Below are positions 22,122-30,626 of a DNA stretch of 33,432 nucleotides, one piece after another (positions within the stretch are counted from its first letter, which is position 1; every line of letters begins with the position of its first letter). The stretch covers positions 1 to 33,432 of IMG/VR virus record IMGVR_UViG_3300017613_000231; one strand, written 5' to 3'. The translations under genes and the position numbers were made by a program. A model generated the notes under the pieces. The model did no database searches. It saw only the letters and a list, made by a program, of their open reading frames with translations, and was not told the DNA's origin. The stretch is from a virus.

Positions 22122-24266
22122 ATGGACTTAGATAAGCCAGAAGAAAACAGAGAAGACTTGGATACAGATGAAGCTAAATTAACTGATTGGGTTAATGAAC
22201 CAACTGTTAAGGACTTCAAACAAGACTTTACTGATGCTACTCCTGATAAAGATTCTCACGTAGAGAGAGTTAATACATGGTTAGATAATCTTAAAGGTAC
22301 TGGCTCGGCTGCTAGAAAGAAAACAGCAGGTCGTTCACAGATAGTTCCTAAACTTATCCGTAAACAAGCGGAGTGGCGTTATGCCTCACTTTCAGAACCT
22401 TTCCTTAGTACAGACGATATATTTAATACTGACCCAATTACATATGAAGATAAAAAAGCTGCAATTCAAAACGGTTTGGTTCTTAATAACCAACTCAATA
22501 CAAAGATTGATAAAATACGTTTTATTGATGAATATGTACGTACAGCAGTGGATGAAGGAACTGCTATTGTACGTGTGGGTTGGGACTTTGAGGAGGAAGA
22601 AGTAGAAGTACCTACTATACAGCCCGTACCTGCCCGTACTCCAGAGGAAGTGCAACAAATACAGCAAGCAATGCAGATGGCTCAACAATCTCCAGAACAG
22701 ATTTCACCAGAAGCACAACAAGCTATACAAGCCACCATGCAAACAGGTATACCCCATATACCTGAGCAAGTTGGTACACATATAGAGACAAAAACAATTA
22801 AAAACCAACCTACATTAGAGGTCTGTAACTATAATAACGTTACAATAGACCCTAGTTGCTTAGGTGATTTGGATAAAGCTAACTTTGTCATATATAGTTT
22901 TGAGGCTTCTATTTCTGAACTGAAAAGGGATGGTAAGTACACAAACCTAGATAAAATAAATATAGATAATAATTCAATATTAGGTGAGGCTGACCATGAA
23001 ACTGAGGAAACTACTGGAAACTTTAATTTCAACGATAAACCGAGAAAAAAGTTTGTTGTATACGAGTATTGGGGTTATTGGGATATCGCTGGTAATAATA
23101 TACTGGTCCCTATCGTTGCTGCTTATGTAGGTAATACTCTAATTAGACTAGAAGAAAATCCTTTCCCTGACCAAAAAGTTCCTTTCATTTCTGTACAGTA
23201 TTTACCAGTAAGACGCTCTATTTATGGTGAGCCTGATGGTGAATTACTAGAAGAAAACCAAAAGATTATAGGTGCTGTAACTCGTGGAATGATTGATATT
23301 ATGGGTAGAAGTGCTAATGGTCAAATGGGCAGAAGAAAAGATGCTCTAGATGTAACTAATAGACGTAAGTTTGATGCTGGTGAAGATTATGAGTTTAATG
23401 CTAATTTAGACCCTAGAATGGGCTTCCATATGCATACTTACCCTGAAATTCCTCAATCAGCACAATTTATGTTAGCTATGCAGAACTCTGATGCAGAGTC
23501 CCTTACAGGTGTAAAAGCATTTAGCCAGGGGAATAGTGGAATTACCGGGCAAGCTCTAGGACAAACAGCTACAGGTATTAAATCTGCTTTAGATGCTACA
23601 TCTAAACGTGAACTGGGTATATTAAGACGTCTAGCTGAAGGAATGAAGCAAGTAGGTCGTAAGATAATTAGCATGAATGCTGAGTTCTTAGAAGACGTAG
23701 AAGTAGTAAGAGTAACTAATGAAGAATTTGTAGAGGTACGTAAAGACGACTTAGAGGGTAAATTTGACCTCAAGTTGACCATATCTACAGCTGAAGCAGA
23801 TAATAGTAAAGCAGAAGAACTAGCATTTATGTTACAAACTACTGGACAAACAATGGGTCCAGAGTTTTCACAAATTATATTAGCTGATATTGCACGATTA
23901 CGTAAAATGCCTGAATTAGCTAAAAAGATACAAGATTACCAGCCACAACCTGACCCACTAGCAGAAGAAGCCAAGAAACTAGAAGTGGAATTACTCAGAG
24001 CACAAATAGCTAATGAATATGCTAAAGCTAATGAGAATAACGCTAATGCCAATCTTGATAATGCTAAGGTAGGTAACTTAGAAAGTGATACTGACCTCAA
24101 GAATCTAGACTTTTTGGAGCAGGAATCAGGAACTAAGCAAAGAAGGGACCTTCAATTACAAGGTGAACAAGCTAGAAGTAACATGAACTTAGAAAGCTTG
24201 AAACACGTTAATAAGGTCAGAGAAAACCAGTTAGCCCCTAAAAAACAGGCGGGGTCAACTATCTAG
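22122..24266 (+). CDS. N4-like portal protein (gp59-like)
   Basis: 714 residues; N4-type portals are of the order of 700-760. The signature PKLIRKQAEWRY (about 76-87), followed by EPFLSTDDIF, FIDEYVRTAVDEGTAIVRVGW and VYEYWGYWDI, matches what I know of N4 gp59 relatives. Portal rings of twelve subunits form the DNA entry vertex and the docking site for adaptors. A Gln-rich low-complexity insert lies at about 170-205. A C-terminal helical tail rich in Asn, Ala and Gln (from about 610) probably forms the barrel or crown, ending in a basic patch. Ribosome site TAGG, about seven bases from the ATG. It is followed by gp58-, gp57- and gp56-like genes in the order expected for an N4-type head module. 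Confidence 0.88.
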   Translation: MDLDKPEENREDLDTDEAKLTDWVNEPTVKDFKQDFTDATPDKDSHVERVNTWLDNLKGTGSAARKKTAGRSQIVPKLIRKQAEWRYASLSEPFLSTDDIFNTDPITYEDKKAAIQNGLVLNNQLNTKIDKIRFIDEYVRTAVDEGTAIVRVGWDFEEEEVEVPTIQPVPARTPEEVQQIQQAMQMAQQSPEQISPEAQQAIQATMQTGIPHIPEQVGTHIETKTIKNQPTLEVCNYNNVTIDPSCLGDLDKANFVIYSFEASISELKRDGKYTNLDKINIDNNSILGEADHETEETTGNFNFNDKPRKKFVVYEYWGYWDIAGNNILVPIVAAYVGNTLIRLEENPFPDQKVPFISVQYLPVRRSIYGEPDGELLEENQKIIGAVTRGMIDIMGRSANGQMGRRKDALDVTNRRKFDAGEDYEFNANLDPRMGFHMHTYPEIPQSAQFMLAMQNSDAESLTGVKAFSQGNSGITGQALGQTATGIKSALDATSKRELGILRRLAEGMKQVGRKIISMNAEFLEDVEVVRVTNEEFVEVRKDDLEGKFDLKLTISTAEADNSKAEELAFMLQTTGQTMGPEFSQIILADIARLRKMPELAKKIQDYQPQPDPLAEEAKKLEVELLRAQIANEYAKANENNANANLDNAKVGNLESDTDLKNLDFLEQESGTKQRRDLQLQGEQARSNMNLESLKHVNKVRENQLAPKKQAGSTI

Positions 24267-24320
24267 CCTAACGGCAAATAACTATCCGACAGGTAATGCT
24301 GCGGGACACGAGGAACTACC

Positions 24321-24659
24321 ATGAGTAATGAAAGCGATTTACACCAAATAGAAATAGACATAGAAACAGCTAAATTTGAAATAGAGTTACAAGAGTGCTA
24401 TTTAAGACTCAAAGATAATAAAGATTTTAAAAAACTAATTGAAGAAGTTTATTTCGCTACTTATGCAACAAACTTAGTTATGCTTAGAGCAGATTCAAAT
24501 TTACCCGAAGATGCAAGAGAACGTACATTAAGAAGTATTGACGGTATTGGTCAATTCAAATCCTTCTTAATTGATATAGTGCGAGCAGGTAATCAAGCTA
24601 GAGCAGCTATACAGCGTGATGAACAAGAAAGAGAAAGTATATTAGAGGAGGGTATCTAA
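24321..24659 (+). CDS. N4 gp58-like conserved head-region protein
   Basis: 112 residues after GAGGA. It is helical and acidic. The pattern of a first coiled-coil helix (IEIDIETAKFEIELQECYLRL), a short DFKKLIEEVYF segment and a later GIGQFKSFLIDIV helix is one I associate with the small gene between portal and scaffold in N4-like phages. Function unknown; it may be a head-assembly or portal accessory factor. The stop overlaps the next ATG (TAATG) and the two are likely coupled. The 54-base spacer before it contains no clear promoter or terminator. Confidence 0.7.
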   Translation: MSNESDLHQIEIDIETAKFEIELQECYLRLKDNKDFKKLIEEVYFATYATNLVMLRADSNLPEDARERTLRSIDGIGQFKSFLIDIVRAGNQARAAIQRDEQERESILEEGI

Positions 24660-25783
24660 TGAGTGACGAACAGAACCCCCTAGAAATGTCTGATGAAGAA
24701 ATAATGAATATGGCTGAACCAGAGCCTGTCCTTGAAGAAACTGAGGAAGAAACTGAAACCATAGAGGAAGAAATAGATGTCGAATCAGAAAAGCCAGCGA
24801 CTAGTGAGACTGAAAGTACAGAACCAGAACAGCAGGAAGAAACAGAAAATACAGCTACTGAGGAACATAACACAGAGTCAGCTACAGAAGATGAAGTAGA
24901 TACTGAACTTACAGCAAGTGAAGACAGTACTACTAATACAGAAGAAGAAGTTGACAACACTGTAGATTTTCAAGCAGAATACAATAAGTTATTAACACCT
25001 TTCAATGCGTCAGGTAAGCAAGTCCAAGTGTCTAACGTGGATGAAGCTATAAGACTAATGCAAATGGGTGCTGATTATAATAAGAAAATGACCGGGCTAA
25101 AGCCTAGTATGAAAATTCTTAAGATGTTAGAAAATAATAACCTGTTAGACGAAGATAAGTTAAACTACTTAATTGATTTGGATAAAAAAGACCCAGATGC
25201 AATAGTTAAACTTATGAAAGATGGTGGGATTGACCCACTAGAAGTAGATGTTAACGCAGATACTGAGTACAAACCAAATACTTACACTGTAGATGATAAA
25301 GTAGTAGAATTGGATGGAGTACTTGCAGAAATAAAGCACACAGACTCCTATGCAAGCACTATCGACATCATAAGCAATAAGTGGGATGAAGCCAGTAAAG
25401 AAGAGTTATATAAGCAACCTGCACTAATTGGAGCAATTAATAATCAAGTCGGTAGTGGTGACTATGAGCAAATTGATTCAATAGTACAAAATCAACGTAT
25501 GTTGGGTAACTTAAATGGACTCTCGGATATATTAGCGTATAAACAGGTAGGGGACTATTTACATAATAATGGGCAGTTAGTGAGTCAACAAACTCAACAA
25601 CAACCTCAACAACATGTAACAGCACCTCCTCAAGTGAATACGAATAATAATCCCAAGCTTAAGAATCGAAAGAAAGCAGCAAGTACAACTAAAACTGCTC
25701 CAAGTACGACAAGCAAGCAAAAGTACAATCCACTTGCTATGTCAGACGAGGAGTTTGAAAAGGTTAGTACACCACAATTTTAA
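24659..25783 (+). CDS. Probable capsid scaffolding protein (N4 gp57-like)
   Basis: 374 residues with a strong AGGAGG ribosome site. The first about 100 residues are very acidic (runs of Glu, Thr and Ser) and probably disordered. The conserved core about 101-290 contains VDEAIRLMQMGADYNKKM, LKPSMKILKMLENN, LDEDKLNYLIDLDKKDPDAI and LSDILAYKQVGDY. This core occurs in phage proteins located before the capsid gene and usually annotated as scaffold or gp57-like. The C-terminus is Gln-rich, then basic (PKLKNRKKA), which is the usual polarity of scaffolds that bind capsid protein. The short sequence MSDEE(I/F) occurs near both ends (residues about 10-15 and 360-366). Scaffold activity is inferred from position, charge and disorder. 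Confidence 0.75.
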   Translation: MSDEQNPLEMSDEEIMNMAEPEPVLEETEEETETIEEEIDVESEKPATSETESTEPEQQEETENTATEEHNTESATEDEVDTELTASEDSTTNTEEEVDNTVDFQAEYNKLLTPFNASGKQVQVSNVDEAIRLMQMGADYNKKMTGLKPSMKILKMLENNNLLDEDKLNYLIDLDKKDPDAIVKLMKDGGIDPLEVDVNADTEYKPNTYTVDDKVVELDGVLAEIKHTDSYASTIDIISNKWDEASKEELYKQPALIGAINNQVGSGDYEQIDSIVQNQRMLGNLNGLSDILAYKQVGDYLHNNGQLVSQQTQQQPQQHVTAPPQVNTNNNPKLKNRKKAASTTKTAPSTTSKQKYNPLAMSDEEFEKVSTPQF

Positions 25784-25808
25784 CTTTTATTATTTATAGG
25801 AGCCTATC

Positions 25809-27347
25809 ATGGCTAACGAACGTATGTACAACGACCCAGCTGGGGGCAGTCAATCCAGCGTAGGTGATACTCAATTTAACGAGTTTTACTGGCAGAAAAA
25901 AGCACTTATCGAAGCTAAAAAAGAAGCGTATTTTGGTCAATTGGCTGACGTAACTTCTATGCCTAAGCATTTCGGTAAGAAAATCAAAAAATATCATTAC
26001 CTACCATTGCTCGATGATGCAAACATCAACGACCAAGGTATTGACGCTGATGGCGTTGGTGTAGGTGTTGATAAACAAACAGTTACTATTAAAGTAGCTG
26101 GTCCACGTATTGGTGCTCAATTAGATGGCTCTTCTAATCTTTACTTTGTAGGTGAAGGTAATGATGCTGCAGCTGCACTATTAGCAGCCCAGACACTAGT
26201 TAATGCTTGGATAAACCGTTCAATTGCTTCAGGTGGTCTTGGTTCAGTTTTGACTACTCAGAACAGTGAAGCTGCTGACTATGCTGAATACACCGCTACT
26301 GGTGGTTCTTATGCATCTGGTTCATCTCCTTTTGATGACGGTTACACATTTACTGGTGATACAGTTGGAGATGCAGTACCTGCTACAGGTAATCTGTATG
26401 GTTCATCTAAAGACGTAGGAACTATCTCTGGTAAACTTCCTGCTCTTTCTGAAGTCGGTGGTCGTGTAAATCGAGTTGGTTTCAGACGAGTCGAACTTGA
26501 AGGTTCTATCGAGAAATTTGGTTTCTTCGATGAATACACTCAAGAGTCTTTAGACTTTGATACTGATGCAGAACTTTCCATGCACATTAACCGTGAAATG
26601 ATTAACGGTGCTAATGAGATGACTGAAGATGCCCTTCAGATTGACTTGTTAAATGGTGCTGGTGTTGTTCGTTACGGTGGTGTTGCTATCCAGACTAGTG
26701 AAGTAACTGGTGAAGCTAATGGAACAGCGTCTGTTCCTACATATGAAGACCTAATGCGTTTAAGTATTGATTTAGACAATAACCGTTGTCCTAAAGCTAC
26801 TAAACTTATCACTGGTACTCGTATGGTAGACACCCAAACTGTTAACGGTGCTCGTTATATGTTTATCGGTTCAGAACTTATTCCAATGGTTAAAAAGATG
26901 AAGTCTATGGACCCATCTGCTGAAGTTGGTTCAGGTTTCGTTTCAGTTGAGAAGTACGCTGCTGCTGGCAACATTGCTCGTGGTGAAATTGGACAGATTG
27001 ACCAGTTCAAGATTATCGTAGTTCCTGAAATGATGCATTGGGCTGGTGTTGGTGCAACTGTTGGTGGTGACGGTGGTAATACTGCTGGTTATCGTGAATC
27101 CGGTGGTAAATATGACGTATTCCCAATGTTAGTTGTTGGTGAACAGTCGTTTACTACTATTGGTTTCCAAACTGATGGTAAAACTGTTAAGTTCAAAATC
27201 AAGCACTCTAAGCCGGGCGATGCTATTTCTTATAGCAAAGATGACCCGTATGGCGAAATGGGCTTTATGTCTATCAAATGGTACTACGGTACTATGTTGT
27301 TAAGACCTGAACGTCTAGCAGTAGTTAAGTGTGTTGCTGAGTACTAA
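25809..27347 (+). CDS. Major capsid protein, N4 gp56-like
   Basis: 512 residues, with TAGGAG upstream. Recognised segments are FGQLADVTSMPKHFGK, YHYLPLLDDANINDQGID, GNLYGSSKDVGTISGKLP, GGRVNRVGFRRVELEG, FFDEYTQESLDFDTD, NGANEMTEDALQIDLLN, LDNNRCPKATKLITGTRMVD and KYDVFPMLVVGEQSFTTIGFQ. All are characteristic of the N4-type HK97-fold capsid protein. N4 gp56 is about 400 residues, so the extra length is mostly an insertion of about 110 residues (about 84-193) before GNLYGSS. Codon use favours CGT for Arg, unlike the AGA-rich fibres, as expected for the most highly expressed late gene. An intrinsic terminator follows at once. Confidence 0.95.
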   Translation: MANERMYNDPAGGSQSSVGDTQFNEFYWQKKALIEAKKEAYFGQLADVTSMPKHFGKKIKKYHYLPLLDDANINDQGIDADGVGVGVDKQTVTIKVAGPRIGAQLDGSSNLYFVGEGNDAAAALLAAQTLVNAWINRSIASGGLGSVLTTQNSEAADYAEYTATGGSYASGSSPFDDGYTFTGDTVGDAVPATGNLYGSSKDVGTISGKLPALSEVGGRVNRVGFRRVELEGSIEKFGFFDEYTQESLDFDTDAELSMHINREMINGANEMTEDALQIDLLNGAGVVRYGGVAIQTSEVTGEANGTASVPTYEDLMRLSIDLDNNRCPKATKLITGTRMVDTQTVNGARYMFIGSELIPMVKKMKSMDPSAEVGSGFVSVEKYAAAGNIARGEIGQIDQFKIIVVPEMMHWAGVGATVGGDGGNTAGYRESGGKYDVFPMLVVGEQSFTTIGFQTDGKTVKFKIKHSKPGDAISYSKDDPYGEMGFMSIKWYYGTMLLRPERLAVVKCVAEY

Positions 27348-27369
27348 GCAATACATTTAAAGTAAGAAT

Positions 27370-27402
27370 ATAGCCCCTTCAATTCCGGAGGGGCTATTTT
27401 AT
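27370..27402 (+). terminator. Intrinsic terminator after the major capsid gene
   Basis: Arms ATAGCCCCT (27370-27378) and AGGGGCTAT (27389-27397) form a perfect nine-pair stem with a ten-base loop, followed by TTTT and an AT-rich stretch. The stem has five or more GC pairs, so it is the strongest terminator in the window. It closes the capsid transcript 23 bases after the stop codon. It may let capsid messenger accumulate while reducing read-through to the downstream virion genes, or may set off a new transcription unit. Confidence 0.85.
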
Positions 27403-27417
27403 ATAGAGAGAAATATC

Positions 27418-28032
27418 ATGACAAACTCAGACCAAAACGCAGTAACAACTGAAGCTGCACTAGATGAACTAAAGAAAAAAGCTACAAAATTAGAAGTACC
27501 TTTCCATCCTAATATTGGGTATGAAGCACTAAAGAAACGAATTGAGACATATATTCCACCTAATCCAGCACCAAATGAAGAAGAACTATTGGAAGCAGTA
27601 AAGGTTGCAGCAACTGCTACACCTGCAGTAGCCGAAGACCCAAATGCGTGGAGAAGTATGACTCCTGCCCAAAAAAGGCAGCATCTTATTAAAGAAGCAA
27701 CTAAATTAGTTAGAGTTAGGGTTACTTGTATGAATCCTGACAAGAAAGAATGGGAAGGTGAAGTGTTTACTGCAAGTAACTCTATCATCCCTACCCAAAA
27801 GAAATTTGTCCCCTTTAATGCAGAGAATGGTTGGCACGTTCCTCAAATCATATTAAATATGATAAAAGAACGCCAATGCCAAGTATTTAAAACAGTTAAA
27901 GGACCCAGAGGCGAGAAAATACGTAAAGGCGTTTTAGTACCTGAATTTAGTGTTGAAATTTTGGATGCTTTAACGCAAAATGACTTAAACGATTTAGCCA
28001 AAACGCAAGCAGTGGCTAACAACTTAGACTAA
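27418..28032 (+). CDS. HeH/LEM-like domain protein, conserved after the N4-type capsid gene
   Basis: 204 residues. A helical N-terminal motif (ALDELKKKATKLEVPFHPN, then GYEALKKRIETY, about 15-45) looks like a HeH/LEM-type fold. A long linker and a beta-rich C-terminal part follow: RVRVTCMNPDKKEWEGEVFT, KFVPFNAENGWHVPQIIL, VLVPEFSVEIL. I remember similar downstream-of-capsid proteins in N4-like phages (gp55-like by position). The role in the virion or in packaging is unsettled. The ribosome site is weak (AGAGAG). It starts after the terminator, so it may begin a separate transcript, although I see no convincing promoter. Confidence 0.7.
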   Translation: MTNSDQNAVTTEAALDELKKKATKLEVPFHPNIGYEALKKRIETYIPPNPAPNEEELLEAVKVAATATPAVAEDPNAWRSMTPAQKRQHLIKEATKLVRVRVTCMNPDKKEWEGEVFTASNSIIPTQKKFVPFNAENGWHVPQIILNMIKERQCQVFKTVKGPRGEKIRKGVLVPEFSVEILDALTQNDLNDLAKTQAVANNLD

Positions 28033-28043
28033 TAGGAAACATT

Positions 28044-28397
28044 ATGTTAATCAAAGACACCACAGTTACATTTAATTGGACACTATCCCCTACGGATACT
28101 TCGTATGCAGAGGACTATTTTGACCTACAATTACAAGCTCCAGATGGTAGTGTAACGTATACAGATGGTGTTGTAGGGGCAGGTGGGTGGCAGAATGACG
28201 GCACTTACGTTGCTCCTGGTACTATTCTAGCAGATACTGTTGGACATATTGAAACTGATATACTCTTAGACCAATCAGGTGTTTATACACTTATATTGGG
28301 TACTGGGGGTTCTACAACGTTTACAATAATAGATACTGTTCTTGCTTTAGTAGTAGAGTCAGACTTAGCAGTAGATAATACAGTGGTTTTACCATAA
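28044..28397 (+). CDS. Small beta-sandwich virion protein
   Basis: 117 residues, AGGA ribosome site, twelve bases after the previous stop. Alternating hydrophobic strands throughout (TVTFNWTLSP, YFDLQLQAPDG, GVYTLILGTGG) suggest an Ig-like or jelly-roll domain, with no helices of note. By position it would correspond to N4 gp54-like, a virion component in N4, but sequence similarity to N4 itself cannot be judged here. It may be a capsid decoration or an internal virion protein. Confidence 0.6.
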   Translation: MLIKDTTVTFNWTLSPTDTSYAEDYFDLQLQAPDGSVTYTDGVVGAGGWQNDGTYVAPGTILADTVGHIETDILLDQSGVYTLILGTGGSTTFTIIDTVLALVVESDLAVDNTVVLP

Positions 28398-28406
28398 GGA
28401 TAAATC

Positions 28407-30614
28407 ATGGCTAATATTGAAGTAGCTGACTTAACAACTAAAGAAACAGATGGTACTGGTGTTTTTGATGAACTGATGGAAACCATAGAAGTACGCCTTG
28501 AAGACCAATATACTAAAGGGCGTATTACTGGACCAGATTACGCAAAAGTTTATTTAGGTGCTATGACATCCACATTACAACAGGCTATAGCTTTTGTATT
28601 GGGTGAACAACAAGCAGATAAACAAGCTGATTTAACTGCAGAGCAAATACTTAATACAGAGAAGGAAGGTAGTTTATTAGACCAACAAGTATTAAAACTC
28701 ATAGCTGATACTTCATTAGTTACACAACAAGAGCAGAATGCTATTGCTCAAGAATCCCAAATAACAGCACAGACAGCTAATGTTACTGCTGAGACTCTTA
28801 ATGTACCTAAACAAGGTACTATATTGGAGAATCAAGCAACTAAATTGGTTGCAGATACATCTCTTGTAGAACAACAAGAGACTAAAATTATTGTTGATGC
28901 TTCCTTGACTAAAAAGCAAGAGAAGAAGATAGCTGCTGATATATCCTTAATGGGATTACAAGAATTGAAAGTCGCTGCTGACACCTCTTTAACAGGTCAA
29001 CAAGAATCAAACCTATCCCTAGAATCAGCGAATATAAGTAAACAAGGCACATTACTGGATTCTCAGACAGCTAAAGTTGATGCAGATAAGTTATTAACTG
29101 ATGCACAAGAATTGAAAGTTGATGCAGATACTTCGCTGACAACACAGCAGGAAGCCAATTTACTATTGGAAGCACCTAATATTACTAAACAAGGTGATAT
29201 GTTAGATAAGCAGATAGAAAAAGGCACTCAAGAAATTTTGAATGCTAAACAAGAAGTATTGTTATCTATCGCTAAAGTTAAAGAGATGGGCGAACAGGCT
29301 GCATTAACGTCAGCCCAAGCAGCCAAAACTGTACAAGACATTGCTATTGGTAAGAAACAAGAAGCTAAAATGGACCAAGAGATATTGGTTCTGCAGCAAG
29401 AAGTACTTGCCTCTACCCAAGAAGTTGAGTTATCCAAAGCCAAAGTACAGCAAATGCAGGAACAGGTTCAACTCACCACAGCTCAAGTACATAAAACCAT
29501 TCAAGATGGTAAGTTAACTGAAAAGCAAGTTGCTAAACTCACTCAGGATATACTTGTAGCAAAACAGCAAGTATTACAGTCTATACAGGAAGTGGCACTA
29601 TCTAAGGCAAAAGTTGAGCAGATGCAAGAGCAAGTTAAACTAACTTCAGCTCAAGTTATTAAAATGTTCAATGAAGGTGAGTTAACTGCTAAACAAATTG
29701 ATAAACTTACTCAAGATATTCTGGTTGCCCAGCAGCAGGTTCTGAACGCCATACAAGACGTTCTACTGTCTGAAGCTAAGGTTTCACAGATGAATGAGGA
29801 AATACTCCTTACAACTGCTAAGACTAAGCACACTGAGCAAGATGTATTGAATACTACTATTCAAGGTACTTTGTTACTTGCACAAGAGGAAAAATTACAA
29901 CAAGAAGTACTTACAGAGCAACAGAATGTACTTAACATGGCTCAACAGGTACTTAAGTCTGCTAAAGAAATAGAGATAATGGATGAACAAAAAATCAAAA
30001 TCCAAGAGGAAGTTGATTTACTGGAACAGCAAGCACTTATTGGTGTACAGGAAGCTCTGAAAGTGACTGAAGAAAAGAATCTATTAACTAAGAAATCTCT
30101 TACTGAGGTTACTCAAGAATTGAAGCTTGATGCTGAAATTGACTTGATGGGCATACAAGGGACTAAGTTCACAGCAGAATCTACATTACTTGGTAGCCAG
30201 AATACTGGACAAGGTACTAAGAACTCTGTCTTGGCACAGGATTTAATTATTAGAACACATGAAGCAACCACTGACATTACACACAAATCTACATTATTGG
30301 ATAATCAGGGTAAGAAGGTTGGTGCTGAGAAAGATTTACTTGTTCAAAAGAAGTGGACTGAAGAAGCACAAATTTCTGACCAAGCTAATTCAGCTACTGT
30401 TGCAGGTGTTATAGGTAAACAAAAAGCCTTGTATGCTAAACAGACAGCAGGATTTGATAGAGATGCTGAACAGAAGCTTGCTAAAATTCTTGCAGATAGT
30501 TGGGCAGTACGTCACTCAGCTACACCTACAGCACATCCTGTAACTAATACTGGATTAACTAGTGCTAACATTGACTCTGTCATTACTACAGCTATATCTG
30601 GATTGAGTACCTAA
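28407..30614 (+). CDS. 735-residue heptad-repeat virion protein (N4 gp53-like by position)
   Basis: AAGGA ribosome site. The N-terminus (DLTTKETDGTGVFDELM, then RITGPDYAKVYLGAM) is a conserved phage domain I link with proteins downstream of the N4-type capsid gene. Residues about 65-620 are almost wholly helical: short repeats with K-Q-G-[TD]-x-L-[DE]-x-Q and D-[TA]-SL-x-x-Q-Q-E, then four longer units of 49, 56 and 56 residues starting at 277, 326, 382 and 438. The C-terminal 70 residues (WAVRHSATPTAHPV, NIDSVITTAISGL) are conserved-looking. A rod made from coiled-coil repeats could be an internal core or a length-setting rod. The function is not known to me. Confidence 0.65.
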   Translation: MANIEVADLTTKETDGTGVFDELMETIEVRLEDQYTKGRITGPDYAKVYLGAMTSTLQQAIAFVLGEQQADKQADLTAEQILNTEKEGSLLDQQVLKLIADTSLVTQQEQNAIAQESQITAQTANVTAETLNVPKQGTILENQATKLVADTSLVEQQETKIIVDASLTKKQEKKIAADISLMGLQELKVAADTSLTGQQESNLSLESANISKQGTLLDSQTAKVDADKLLTDAQELKVDADTSLTTQQEANLLLEAPNITKQGDMLDKQIEKGTQEILNAKQEVLLSIAKVKEMGEQAALTSAQAAKTVQDIAIGKKQEAKMDQEILVLQQEVLASTQEVELSKAKVQQMQEQVQLTTAQVHKTIQDGKLTEKQVAKLTQDILVAKQQVLQSIQEVALSKAKVEQMQEQVKLTSAQVIKMFNEGELTAKQIDKLTQDILVAQQQVLNAIQDVLLSEAKVSQMNEEILLTTAKTKHTEQDVLNTTIQGTLLLAQEEKLQQEVLTEQQNVLNMAQQVLKSAKEIEIMDEQKIKIQEEVDLLEQQALIGVQEALKVTEEKNLLTKKSLTEVTQELKLDAEIDLMGIQGTKFTAESTLLGSQNTGQGTKNSVLAQDLIIRTHEATTDITHKSTLLDNQGKKVGAEKDLLVQKKWTEEAQISDQANSATVAGVIGKQKALYAKQTAGFDRDAEQKLAKILADSWAVRHSATPTAHPVTNTGLTSANIDSVITTAISGLST
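29235..29861 (+). repeat. Four heptad-multiple units (49, 56, 56 residues and a partial) in the coiled-coil virion protein
   Basis: Units begin at residues 277, 326, 382 and 438 with I-L-[NV]-[AL]-x-Q-[QE]-V-L and share SKAKV, QMQEQV and L-T-x-[AS]-Q. The spacings are multiples of seven, so the coiled-coil register is kept across unit borders. Confidence 0.85.
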
Positions 30615-30626
30615 TAAGGTGATTAG

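Noticed and set aside
25794-25815. Palindromic ATAGGAGCCTAT around the capsid ribosome site as a regulatory hairpin
   Set aside because: The loop would be only two bases, too tight to form, and the sequence is explained by the ribosome site.
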